64,000 bases of DNA from an uncultured Algibacter sp. (GTDB taxonomy: Bacteria > Bacteroidota > Bacteroidia > Flavobacteriales > Flavobacteriaceae): the NCBI RefSeq assembly GCF_947490405.1, contig NZ_CANLGU010000003.1:248001-312000 (forward strand). Direction: 5' to 3'. A program made the translations under genes and the position numbers. Below are positions 20,286 to 29,417 of this stretch, one piece after another. The first letter of the stretch is position 1. The number at the start of each line of letters is the position of its first letter. The notes beneath the pieces are model-generated. The model did no database searches, was not told the DNA's origin, and worked only from the letters and a program-made list of their open reading frames with translations.

Positions 20286-20957
20286 ATGTCTATTAAAAAT
20301 AATTTAAAAAACATAAAATCCGTTCTACCAGAGCATGTTACGCTTGTAGCAGTATCAAAAACCAAACCTGTAAATGATCTCATAGAAGCATATAATGCTG
20401 GTCAGCGTATTTTTGGCGAAAATAAAATCCAAGAAATGGCAGAGAAATATGAGGAAATGCCTAAAGATATTGAATGGCATATGATTGGGCATGTACAACG
20501 TAACAAAGTCAAATACATGGCGGGTTTTGTCTCTTTAATTCATGGTGTAGATAATTTTAAATTACTCAAGGAAATAAATAAGCAGGCTAAAAAGATTGAA
20601 AGAGTCATTAATTGTTTATTTCAAATAAAAATAGCTTCAGAAGATTCTAAATTTGGTATGACTCCAGAAGACGCTTCAAACATTATTCAATCTAAAGATT
20701 TTGCAGAACTAGAAAACATCAAAATCACTGGTGTTATGGGAATGGCAACATTTACTGACAATCAAAGTCAAATAGAAAATGAATTCAAGCAATTAAAATC
20801 TACTTTTGAAACATTAAAAGTACTTAATACTAACAATTGTAAACTAGAAACTATTAGTATGGGTATGAGTAGCGATTATCCATTAGCAATTGACTGCGGA
20901 AGCACCATGATTCGAGTTGGAAGTAGTATATTTGGACATAGAAGTTATAAAAACTAA
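20286..20957 (+). CDS. YggS-family pyridoxal phosphate homeostasis protein
   Basis: LVAVSKTKP; FGENKIQEM; WHMIGHVQRNKVK; SMGMSSDYPLAI; VRVGSSIFG-like C-term. Confidence 0.95.
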   Translation: MSIKNNLKNIKSVLPEHVTLVAVSKTKPVNDLIEAYNAGQRIFGENKIQEMAEKYEEMPKDIEWHMIGHVQRNKVKYMAGFVSLIHGVDNFKLLKEINKQAKKIERVINCLFQIKIASEDSKFGMTPEDASNIIQSKDFAELENIKITGVMGMATFTDNQSQIENEFKQLKSTFETLKVLNTNNCKLETISMGMSSDYPLAIDCGSTMIRVGSSIFGHRSYKN

Positions 20958-20986
20958 GCTTTTAAACAATAAAATAACAACTTCCT

Positions 20987-22357
20987 ATTTACGCAATTTT
21001 AGACATAGAAACTACCGGTGGAAAGTACAACGAAGAAGGCATAACAGAAATTGCTATTTACAAGTATGATGGGCATGAGGTAATAGATCAATTTATAAGT
21101 CTCGTAAATCCTGAACGTGAGATACAACCTTTTGTGGTTAATTTAACTGGTATAAATAGTAACATGCTTCGCAATGCCCCAAAATTCTATGAAGTTGCAA
21201 AACGTATTATAGAAATTACTGAAGATTGCATTTTAGTAGCTCACAATGCGCAATTTGATCACCGTATTTTATGCACTGAGTTCAGACGACTTGGTTATGA
21301 ATATGAAAGAAAATCGCTTTGTACCGTAGAGCTTTCCAAAGATTTAATTCCTGGGCAAGCATCTTATAGCTTAGGTAAATTAGTTCGATCACTCGGAATC
21401 CCTGTAACTGACAGACACCGTGCATCTGGAGATGCATTGGCAACAGTCAAGTTATTTAAGATGTTATTAGATAAAGACACCACAAAAAGTATTATTCAAA
21501 ATTCCATTAGGCTAAACCCCAAACGCCAAATAGAACCAAGACATTTAGATATTATTGATGCTTTACCTGCTATTACAGGTGTTTACTATATCCACAAAGA
21601 GAACGGAGATATTATTTACATTGGTAAAAGCAAAAACATAAAAAAACGTATTAATCAACATTTTACAGGTACTAACCATAAATCTAAAAAAATACAAGCC
21701 CAAGTAACCACTGTAACTTATGAAGCTACTGGAAGTGAACTTGTTGCGCTTTTAAAAGAAAGTGAGGAAATAAAAAAAGTAAAACCTATACATAACAGAG
21801 CATTACGTCGTTCTATTTTTACACACGCTTTGTATAGTTTTAAAGACGAAAACAACTATATAAACTTAAAAATTGATGTCGCAGATGGTCGTAAAAAGCC
21901 CATTACTACCTTTAGTAATCGCCAAAGCGGAAAGAGTTTTATAACTAAAGCTGTTGAAGATTATAATTTATGCCAAAAACTTACTGGTCTTTATAAAACA
22001 AAAACTAGTTGTTTTAATTTCGAAATTAAAAGCTGTGAAGGTGCATGTATACAAAAAGAAGCTCCAGAGTCTTACAACAAACGTGTTGAAGCGTTAATTG
22101 AAAAAAACAGCTATACCAACAAAAACATGGTAATTATTGACAGAGGTAGAGACATCGATGAACGAAGTGCTATACTAATAGAAAATGGCGTTTTTAAAGG
22201 GATTGGTTTTTTCAATTTAAACTATCAAATTACTAATCTTAAAGTTCTAGAGTCCATAATAACACCTATGCAAAATAATAGGGATACCCAGCATATCATT
22301 CAAAATTATTTAAGACGAAACAAACGTTTAAAAATAGTTGAGTTAGAAAACAAATAA
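20987..22357 (+). CDS. DnaQ-like 3'-5' exonuclease fused to GIY-YIG nuclease domain
   Basis: Translation upstream of the listed ORF gives (M)YAILDIETTGGKYNEEGITEIAIYKYDGHEVIDQFISLVNPEREIQPFV; then HNAQFDHRIL; GIY-YIG: GVYYIHKENGDIIYIGKSKNIKKRI. Apparent ATT start at 20987. Confidence 0.85.
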   Translation: MYAILDIETTGGKYNEEGITEIAIYKYDGHEVIDQFISLVNPEREIQPFVVNLTGINSNMLRNAPKFYEVAKRIIEITEDCILVAHNAQFDHRILCTEFRRLGYEYERKSLCTVELSKDLIPGQASYSLGKLVRSLGIPVTDRHRASGDALATVKLFKMLLDKDTTKSIIQNSIRLNPKRQIEPRHLDIIDALPAITGVYYIHKENGDIIYIGKSKNIKKRINQHFTGTNHKSKKIQAQVTTVTYEATGSELVALLKESEEIKKVKPIHNRALRRSIFTHALYSFKDENNYINLKIDVADGRKKPITTFSNRQSGKSFITKAVEDYNLCQKLTGLYKTKTSCFNFEIKSCEGACIQKEAPESYNKRVEALIEKNSYTNKNMVIIDRGRDIDERSAILIENGVFKGIGFFNLNYQITNLKVLESIITPMQNNRDTQHIIQNYLRRNKRLKIVELENK

Positions 22358-22387
22358 CTTATATATTCTTTTCTTACTTTTGGATTT

Positions 22388-23239
22388 ATGAGTAATACAT
22401 CAAAAACAAACTGGAAATCAAAACTTCATGACATTATTTATGAAGCAGACACTCCTGCAGGTAAACTTTTTGATGTTATTCTTCTTATTGCCATTATAGC
22501 CAGTATTATACTAGTAATGCTAGAAAGCATTAAAAGTTTTGACAATAAATATCATAACTTCCTTAATATTTCAGAATGGATTATAACAATACTCTTTAGT
22601 TTAGAATATATAGCAAGAATCATTACTGTAAAAAAACCACTAAACTATGTTTTTAGCTTTTACGGTATTATCGATTTGCTTTCAACCATTCCAAAATACA
22701 TATCATTACTATTTGGAGGCATTCATGCTTTAGCAGCATTAAGAGCCTTACGCTTACTTCGTATATTTAGAATATTAAAGTTAGCCCGTTACTTAGGGGC
22801 TTCAAACCATTTAGCTGCTGCACTAAAATCAAGTCGTGCAAAAATATCTGTATTCCTGTTTGCCGTATTAATTTTATGCATCATTTTTGGCACACTTATG
22901 TATCTTATAGAAGGAGAAGTCAGCGGTTTTACTAGTATTCCTGTTAGCGTATATTGGTGCATTGTAACGCTTACCACGGTTGGGTTTGGAGACATTGCTC
23001 CTGTTACTCCTCTGGGTCAGTTTATAGCCGCCATAATTATGGTTTTAGGTTATGGTATTATAGCTGTACCAACAGGTATTGTTTCTGCCGAATATACAAG
23101 TCAGACAAATAGTGGCAAACAAAAACCCAATAAACCAGAAATAAATTTAAACTCTCAATCCTGTGAAAATTGTTTGGCAGAAAACCATAAAGATAAAGCA
23201 GACTATTGCTATAATTGTGGCGAAAAACTTTATAGCTAG
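22388..23239 (+). CDS. Voltage-gated-like potassium channel with C-terminal zinc ribbon
   Basis: S4-like LRALRLLRIFRILKLARYL; selectivity filter TLTTVGFGD; C-terminal CENC...CYNCGEKL. Confidence 0.9.
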   Translation: MSNTSKTNWKSKLHDIIYEADTPAGKLFDVILLIAIIASIILVMLESIKSFDNKYHNFLNISEWIITILFSLEYIARIITVKKPLNYVFSFYGIIDLLSTIPKYISLLFGGIHALAALRALRLLRIFRILKLARYLGASNHLAAALKSSRAKISVFLFAVLILCIIFGTLMYLIEGEVSGFTSIPVSVYWCIVTLTTVGFGDIAPVTPLGQFIAAIIMVLGYGIIAVPTGIVSAEYTSQTNSGKQKPNKPEINLNSQSCENCLAENHKDKADYCYNCGEKLYS

Positions 23240-23398
23240 TTTTTGGGCGTTACTATAAGGATCGGGATTTATTCGTTGATTTCTATTTTAAACTATTGAA
23301 CTCATGAATATAAATATTTCACTACTTACTCATTCTCCCAAAAGCTATCGGGATCAGACAGTTCTAACATGCCGTTAAATCACTAACGCAGCCCTATT
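23240..23398 (+). repeat. Diverged copy of dispersed intergenic repeat
   Basis: tttttgggcgttactataaggatcggg...cactaacgcagccc; resembles copies at 28051 and 49198. Confidence 0.45.
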
Positions 23399-23570
23399 TG
23401 CTAGCTTAAGCTTATTATTATTTAAACATAAAAATAGTCTTTATCAGAAGGTTTGTTGAACTTTTCATGGATATAAACCATTTTATTTCAAACAAAATCA
23501 AGTAATCCCTAAAAGCTAATATCACCAATTCAATAGTTAAATTCGTATAAATCATTTATTCAAATTAACT

Positions 23571-25169
23571 TTGCCAAAAATTCAGAAAATCATAAAACCA
23601 AACACAAAATATCTTATTTCTATAGTTGGCCCAACAGCTATTGGTAAAACCGCGCTTAGTATAAAACTAGCGCAACATTATAAAACCGAAATTATTTCGG
23701 CAGATTCTAGACAGTTTTTTAAAGAGATGCAAATTGGCACTGCAGCACCAACTCCAGAAGAATTAGCAAGTGTTAAACATCACTTTATTCATCATAAATC
23801 TATAAAAGATAATTACAATGTTGGTGCATTTGAAAAAGACGCTCTTAAACAACTAGAAACTTTATTCGCAACAAAAGATATTGTTATTATGGTTGGTGGG
23901 TCTGGACTTTATGTAGATGCAGTAACTAAAGGCTTAGATTATTTTCCTGATGTAAATCCAGATATTAGAGAAAAACTTAACAGAAGCTTAGAATTAGAAG
24001 GTTTACAACACCTTCAAAATCAATTAAAAGAGGTTGATCCCGTTTCTTATAACAAAATAGCTATAGATAACCCACAACGGGTTATTCGTGCTTTAGAGAT
24101 TTACATAGGCTCAGGAAAACCGTATTCTTCATTCTTAAATAAAGGGAAAGAAAAACGGCATTTTAAAACCATTACCATAGGGTTAACAACAGATAGAGCA
24201 TTAATATACCAACGCATCAATAAACGCGTAGATATTATGATGCAAGAAGGCTTACTAAACGAAGTTAAAGGCTTATTGGCGTACAAAGATTTAAATGCGC
24301 TAAATACCGTTGGTTATAAAGAACTCTTTAATCACTTTTTAGGTGAATGGGATTTAGAATTTGCTGTTTCTGAGATTAAGAAAAACTCTCGTCGTTTTGC
24401 TAAACGCCAACTCACTTGGTTTAAAAAAAATCAAGATACCTTATGGTTTGATTATGATGCATCAATAAACCTTATTACAAACAAAATCAATACTGTAATT
24501 AATGAACATGTTTTAGATAACCCTGTTTGGTTTGCTTTAACCGAAAAACAATCTGGATATTGTATAGATTATGGTAATGTGAAATTTTATAAAACGGACT
24601 ATGCCCCATTTGGAGCATTTATAAATAGTGAAAACACTGCAGAAGTTATCCTAAAACACTCAAAACTAATAAAAGACTTTTTTATAGTTGGTAATATACC
24701 AATAATGCCCCCTAAATTTAAGCCCGCAATTAAATATGTTGGTTTACAAATGATACTTCGTGAAAAAATAAAACTACCCATAACAGAAACTGTCATTGAA
24801 CTCCAAGAAAAGCACCTTGAAGATTTAATGGGTTTAATTAAACTTGTATATCCGCATTTTTTTAAAGAAAAAACAAGTAAGCTAGGGCGATACTATGGCA
24901 TCTATAAAAGCAATATATTAGTATCTGTAGCGGGTGAGCGTATGCAAACAAAACACTTTACTGAAATTAGCGCAGTAGCAACACATCCAGATTATTTAGG
25001 TAATGGCTATGCAAAACAGCTTATAACGTATGCTTCAAATAAAATTTTTGAGGATAATAAAACCCCTTTTTTACACGTAGATGAAACCAATCTGGGACCA
25101 ATTAACTTATATAATAAGCTTGGTTTTATTGTAAGAAAGAAAATAGAATATTGGAAAATAAGTAGTTAA
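23571..25169 (+). CDS. miaA: tRNA dimethylallyltransferase (MiaA) fused to C-terminal GNAT acetyltransferase domain
   Basis: GPTAIGKTALSIKLA; ISADSRQFFKEMQIGTA; RQLTWFKK; then GNAT-like ISAVATHPDYLGNGYAKQLITYASNKIF...LYNKLGF; TTG start. Confidence 0.88.
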   Translation: MPKIQKIIKPNTKYLISIVGPTAIGKTALSIKLAQHYKTEIISADSRQFFKEMQIGTAAPTPEELASVKHHFIHHKSIKDNYNVGAFEKDALKQLETLFATKDIVIMVGGSGLYVDAVTKGLDYFPDVNPDIREKLNRSLELEGLQHLQNQLKEVDPVSYNKIAIDNPQRVIRALEIYIGSGKPYSSFLNKGKEKRHFKTITIGLTTDRALIYQRINKRVDIMMQEGLLNEVKGLLAYKDLNALNTVGYKELFNHFLGEWDLEFAVSEIKKNSRRFAKRQLTWFKKNQDTLWFDYDASINLITNKINTVINEHVLDNPVWFALTEKQSGYCIDYGNVKFYKTDYAPFGAFINSENTAEVILKHSKLIKDFFIVGNIPIMPPKFKPAIKYVGLQMILREKIKLPITETVIELQEKHLEDLMGLIKLVYPHFFKEKTSKLGRYYGIYKSNILVSVAGERMQTKHFTEISAVATHPDYLGNGYAKQLITYASNKIFEDNKTPFLHVDETNLGPINLYNKLGFIVRKKIEYWKISS

Positions 25170-25212
25170 AGAAGTGAAAACTCAAGATTATAAGGGCTAG
25201 AAAAGTAGTTTT

Positions 25213-26826
25213 TTATTCCATAGTTACATTGCTATATTTAGCGTTAATTACAATATTTTTCCCACTAGACAAACTTCCAGTTAAAAAGTTAGTGGTGTGG
25301 GCATCATTTGCTTGCTCTGGATGATTAAAATGAGATCGTGTACCCTTATATCTTAAATTACAATCTACTGTAGGTAACTTAATAAAAGCATCATTATTCT
25401 GAAGGATCATATTCAAACTGATAAAATTATCATCAATATTAAAAATTTTCACATCACCAATATTACCATCTATAATAGCGCTTCCAAATAAATTTTCTAC
25501 ATCAATATTGGATGATACAGCATTTAAAACCAGATGCTCAACATTTTCCAATTCAACATCTTTTACATAATTCAGATTCAATTCTCCTAAATTCCAATTC
25601 GTAACATATATAGGGGAATAAGAAGCATTAATGGAAGTTAAACTTCCATTAATGCTTTCTGCTGTAAATTTTGTGTATTGTAAATCCGCCTCTAAGTTCT
25701 CAATATTTGCTGCAAATTGTATTTCACCATGCTTAACATTTACTTTTAACTTAGCGTCTTTTGGCATTTTTATTTTAATCGTTTTCTTAACATTCGGATT
25801 CGATCTGTTATGAAATAGCCCTTCAACCTCACGTTCTCTATCTTTAATTAAAATAGCACGTTCCTTAGAACGCTTCTTTTGCTCTTCAGCACGAGCTTTA
25901 GCTCTTACCTTCATAGCTTCTGCTCTAGTTTTGCTTTCCTCAGCACGAACCTTAGCTCGTTCTTTCATTGCTTCGGCACGGGCTTTTTGTGCTTCAACAC
26001 GCTCTGCTTGCGCTTCTATGCGTTCAGCTTGACTTTCCATACGCTCAGCAAAATTCTCACCCCATTCTTCCATTTCTTTAGCATACTTCTCTTCCCACTC
26101 TTTACCAAATTTCTCGCCCCAAGCTTCCATCTTTTTAGCGTAATCTTCTCCAAACTTCTCACCCCATTCTTTACCAAATTTTTCGCCCCAAGCTTCCATC
26201 TTTTTAGCATAGTCCTTTCCATAACGGGATTCGAAATTTTGAGACCATTCTTCTAAATACTTTTCACCATTTTTTTGATATTCTTCATAGTTAAACTGAA
26301 TCGCATTAACACCCTCTGGCAATTCTGGTAGTTCAGGCATCTCTGGCATTTCAGGCATCTCTGGCATCTCTGGCATTTCAAAATCGAAATCAAAATTCAT
26401 TTCAGGCATATCTGCCAATTCAAATTTAAGTTCATTTAATATAGCACCTATCGGGTGGTTATCATGCTCACAACCATCACAACTTTCAGAATCTCCATGC
26501 AGCCATAATGACCGCGATTGTCCACCTCTTGTACTAATTGAAACTTTACTACTAGTAGCATCAATATCTACATCCCAATGCTTAAGGGCATCTTCTAACT
26601 CTTCCTGACTCAATTTTTCACCTTCAACATAGGCTTCAATTTCAATAGTATTTTTGTTCCATGTATCAAATACAATGTTACTATAACTTGTATTAAGATT
26701 AACAACAACATCTTTATCTACTTTAATAGATTGTGATATTTTTGTTAGCTTTTGTTGCGCTATCAAGCTTCCTGTTATAAGAAAGCAGAGTGCTACAAGT
26801 TTCATTTTTATTTTAGTTTTGTTCAT
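25213..26826 (-). CDS. DUF4097-like adhesin-type protein with long charged repeat insert
   Basis: Signal peptide; PEMPEMPEMPEMPELPELPEG; YAKKMEAWGEKFGKEWGEKFGED 23-aa repeat; Glu/Arg/Lys-rich coiled coil; C-terminal beta-repeat domain. Confidence 0.75.
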   Translation of the reverse strand: MNKTKIKMKLVALCFLITGSLIAQQKLTKISQSIKVDKDVVVNLNTSYSNIVFDTWNKNTIEIEAYVEGEKLSQEELEDALKHWDVDIDATSSKVSISTRGGQSRSLWLHGDSESCDGCEHDNHPIGAILNELKFELADMPEMNFDFDFEMPEMPEMPEMPEMPELPELPEGVNAIQFNYEEYQKNGEKYLEEWSQNFESRYGKDYAKKMEAWGEKFGKEWGEKFGEDYAKKMEAWGEKFGKEWEEKYAKEMEEWGENFAERMESQAERIEAQAERVEAQKARAEAMKERAKVRAEESKTRAEAMKVRAKARAEEQKKRSKERAILIKDREREVEGLFHNRSNPNVKKTIKIKMPKDAKLKVNVKHGEIQFAANIENLEADLQYTKFTAESINGSLTSINASYSPIYVTNWNLGELNLNYVKDVELENVEHLVLNAVSSNIDVENLFGSAIIDGNIGDVKIFNIDDNFISLNMILQNNDAFIKLPTVDCNLRYKGTRSHFNHPEQANDAHTTNFLTGSLSSGKNIVINAKYSNVTME

Positions 26827-26837
26827 TTTTTGATTTT

Positions 26838-27422
26838 TTAGATTGATTGTGATACCTCACCAGCAAGTGCATCAGAAGTATTAAATTTTTGTAATTGTTC
26901 TCTTAATCGATACAATAAGTTCAAACGAAGTTTCAAATTATCAATTAATGCATTAACTGTTAATTCACTTGGTCCAGATTCTGTTAATTCTAAAGAAAGT
27001 TTTTTATATTCTTTATCTAAAGCATTTAATTGAATTAAATATCCATCAAACAACTCCTTGGTTTCAGGTGTGTATGTCATTTTAGACAACTCTAAATTAA
27101 TACTTGCTAAATAATAATCTTCAACCTTTTTTAAACCAGGCGAAACATCACCTAAAGTTTTAGTATCTTCTGTTTTTGTGTTGGCAATCTCTGGAGTATC
27201 GCCAATAATTTCTGGCTGAAAATATTTAAAAGCTCCAAAACTCAAACCTAAAAGCACCACAACGCTTGCTGCTATTTGCATCCAATTAAACTTTGATTGC
27301 TTTTGCTTTTGTTCAGGCAACACCACATCTAGCTTATCTAAAAAGCGTTTCTGATGATTTTTAGGCATCTTTTCATGTGTTACTTTCTCATTTTTAAATA
27401 ACTCTCTAAGATCTTGTGCCAT
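26838..27422 (-). CDS. Putative anti-sigma factor (single TM)
   Basis: Cytoplasmic N-term, single TM IAASVVVLLGLSFGAFKYF; overlaps sigma gene end by 17 bp. Confidence 0.75.
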   Translation of the reverse strand: MAQDLRELFKNEKVTHEKMPKNHQKRFLDKLDVVLPEQKQKQSKFNWMQIAASVVVLLGLSFGAFKYFQPEIIGDTPEIANTKTEDTKTLGDVSPGLKKVEDYYLASINLELSKMTYTPETKELFDGYLIQLNALDKEYKKLSLELTESGPSELTVNALIDNLKLRLNLLYRLREQLQKFNTSDALAGEVSQSI

Positions 27423-27957
27423 TTTTTTTAAGTTTTAAAAGGTTTTGTAATTTTACTTTTCCTCTAGATAATTGAGTTCTTGATGCTACCTCAGAAATAC
27501 TCAGAATTTCCGAAATTTCCTGATGATCGTATCCTTCAATTAAATATAACATAACAACATACTGATACTTTTCCGGCAACTCGTCAATAGCTGCCTTTAC
27601 ATCGTTAAGTGTTATTGTATCTTCAACTAACCATTTGTCATCTTTATCAGTATCAACCACTTTCAGGTGCACCTCTTCTAGCTCAACAAGATGTTGTTTT
27701 CTAGCTTTTAAGAAGTCAATACTCTTATTAACAACAATACGTTTTAACCATGCGCCAAAAGTTACTTCTGCCTTATATTGATGCAATTTTGTAAAAGCTT
27801 TGATGAAAGCTTCTTGCACCACATCTTCAGCATCAGCTGCATCTTTCAAAAACCGTTTTGCAACAATATACATCCCGTCGCAGTACTGGTTGTATAACTG
27901 CAATTGTGCTTTGCGGTTGTTCTGTTTACATTGTTCAATAATGTCAACTTGAAACAT
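27406..27957 (-). CDS. RNA polymerase ECF sigma factor
   Basis: DAEDVVQEAFIKAFTKLHQYKAEVTFGAWLKRIVVNKSID; region 4 YDHQEISEILSISEVASRTQLSRGKVKL. Confidence 0.93.
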   Translation of the reverse strand: MFQVDIIEQCKQNNRKAQLQLYNQYCDGMYIVAKRFLKDAADAEDVVQEAFIKAFTKLHQYKAEVTFGAWLKRIVVNKSIDFLKARKQHLVELEEVHLKVVDTDKDDKWLVEDTITLNDVKAAIDELPEKYQYVVMLYLIEGYDHQEISEILSISEVASRTQLSRGKVKLQNLLKLKKNGTRS

Positions 27958-28050
27958 GCTTGTTCTACTTTTGGTTTAAGTTAGTTCGTTTAAAAGACGA
28001 TTAAAAAAATACAGTGTTGCAAAAAATTTAAAAAAATATAAATTATTTTA

Positions 28051-28134
28051 GTTTTTGGGCGTTACCACAAGGGTCGGGCTATTCGTTACAAGTCCTCGTT
28101 CCTGCGGGCTTTCCACTACTATCCCTAACGCGGG
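28051..28134 (+). repeat. Dispersed intergenic repeat
   Basis: gtttttgggcgttaccacaagggtcgggctattcg...ctatccctaacgcg; near-identical core in inverse orientation at 49198-49348. Confidence 0.65.
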
Positions 28135-28344
28135 CACATCAGCTAAATTATGTTTTCAATCACAGTTAAAGTCTCAATTTACAAATTCACATCGTCCTTT
28201 ACTTTATTCTCAATCCTCGCTTTCCTTATACTTTAAGCCCATTCTAACATATAGCACCTCTACAACAAAACTAAATAAATTACCGTTTGTTCTTTACTGG
28301 TTATTGCATTTAAATTATCTTTATACTTTAATAAATTGCTGTCT

Positions 28345-28899
28345 ATGAACACCTTCCTAAAACGTGTCTTAATTCTATTATCCATAATAGCATTAGGACT
28401 ATTTTTATACTCCGCTTTTGTTGAAAATATCTTTGCACAACGCCTAAGTCCTAAAGATACTGTAGAGTTTAAATTAAACGATTTAAAACTCGAAGTCTTT
28501 TATAACAGGCCGTTTAAAAAAGATCGTGAAATTTTTGGTGCCCTTGTACCTCATGGTGAGGTATGGCGAACAGGAGCCAACGAAGCTACTACTTTTGAAA
28601 CCAACAAACCCCTTGAGGTTAAAGGTATGCCTTTAGCAGTAGGTAAATATACATTATGGACCGTTCCTAGAGATTCTATCTGGACCGTAATGTTTAATAC
28701 CAAACAATACTCTTGGGGTGTAAATGCCGAAATGAAACCCATGTGGGATCCAAATTATGATGCCTTAACCATCGAAGTTCCCGTACAAAAATTACAAAAC
28801 ACAGTAGAGCAATTCACCATAGCATTTGATAATTCAACAGATAACCTCTTTTTAACCATGGCCTGGGATGATGTTAAGGTTGCAGTTCCTTTAAAATAA
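28345..28899 (+). CDS. DUF2911 domain-containing protein
   Basis: SPKDTVEF...LEVFYNRPFKKDREIFGALVPHGEVWRTGANEATTFETNKPL; ATG at 28345 preferred. Confidence 0.85.
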   Translation: MNTFLKRVLILLSIIALGLFLYSAFVENIFAQRLSPKDTVEFKLNDLKLEVFYNRPFKKDREIFGALVPHGEVWRTGANEATTFETNKPLEVKGMPLAVGKYTLWTVPRDSIWTVMFNTKQYSWGVNAEMKPMWDPNYDALTIEVPVQKLQNTVEQFTIAFDNSTDNLFLTMAWDDVKVAVPLK

Positions 28900-28919
28900 T
28901 TAATATCACAATCATTGTC

Positions 28920-29360
28920 ATGAAAAAAATAGTGCTCATTTCAATTTTATCTTTATTTACATATTACTTATCCGCCCAAAGTAAAACTTTAGCAAACCAA
29001 ATTGAAACACAAAAGTTATCAAAACAAGTTGCAGGGTTATTCAGTGAAAACAAAATTTCTAAATCCTTTCAAATCTTAGAACAATATTGGCCGCTTCCAA
29101 AAAACGAAATGGAGGCGTTACAAGAAAAAACCATTAAATACATGAATATTTTAGAAACTCGTTTTGGCAAACGCTTAGATGTAACTAAAATAAAAGATGA
29201 GCATATATCTGATATTGCACTAAGAGAAACATACATTATGAGGTATACATATAGCGCAATAAGAATCGTTTTTACTTATTACAGAAGTGAAAATGGTTGG
29301 TTTATAAATTCCTTTAAATGGGATGATTCGTTTACCGAAGAGTTTGTAAAAACTAAATAA
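28920..29360 (+). CDS. Secreted hypothetical protein
   Basis: Signal peptide, complete ORF. Confidence 0.6.
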   Translation: MKKIVLISILSLFTYYLSAQSKTLANQIETQKLSKQVAGLFSENKISKSFQILEQYWPLPKNEMEALQEKTIKYMNILETRFGKRLDVTKIKDEHISDIALRETYIMRYTYSAIRIVFTYYRSENGWFINSFKWDDSFTEEFVKTK

Positions 29361-29417
29361 TTCTCTTGTTATTCCTCTTAAAATAAAATTGTAAATTAGA
29401 CAAACTTTCATCTCCAG

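Noticed and set aside
20987-22357. Exonuclease/GIY-YIG fusion as a novel nuclease system
   Set aside because: DnaQ-like exonuclease fused to a UvrC-type GIY-YIG domain is a familiar bacterial architecture; only the start codon is unusual.
26016-26222. 68-aa minus ORF with KRWKLGAKNLVKNG repeats
   Set aside because: Out-of-frame reading of the 69-bp tandem repeat within the larger gene; repeat periodicity explains it.
25879-26256. 125-aa + strand ORF rich in Phe/Ser/Leu
   Set aside because: Antisense shadow of the Glu/Lys repeat region of the minus-strand gene.
28055-28348. 97-aa ORF upstream of the DUF2911 gene
   Set aside because: It reads through the dispersed intergenic repeat. The composition is low-complexity and it overlaps the real downstream start; not a convincing protein.
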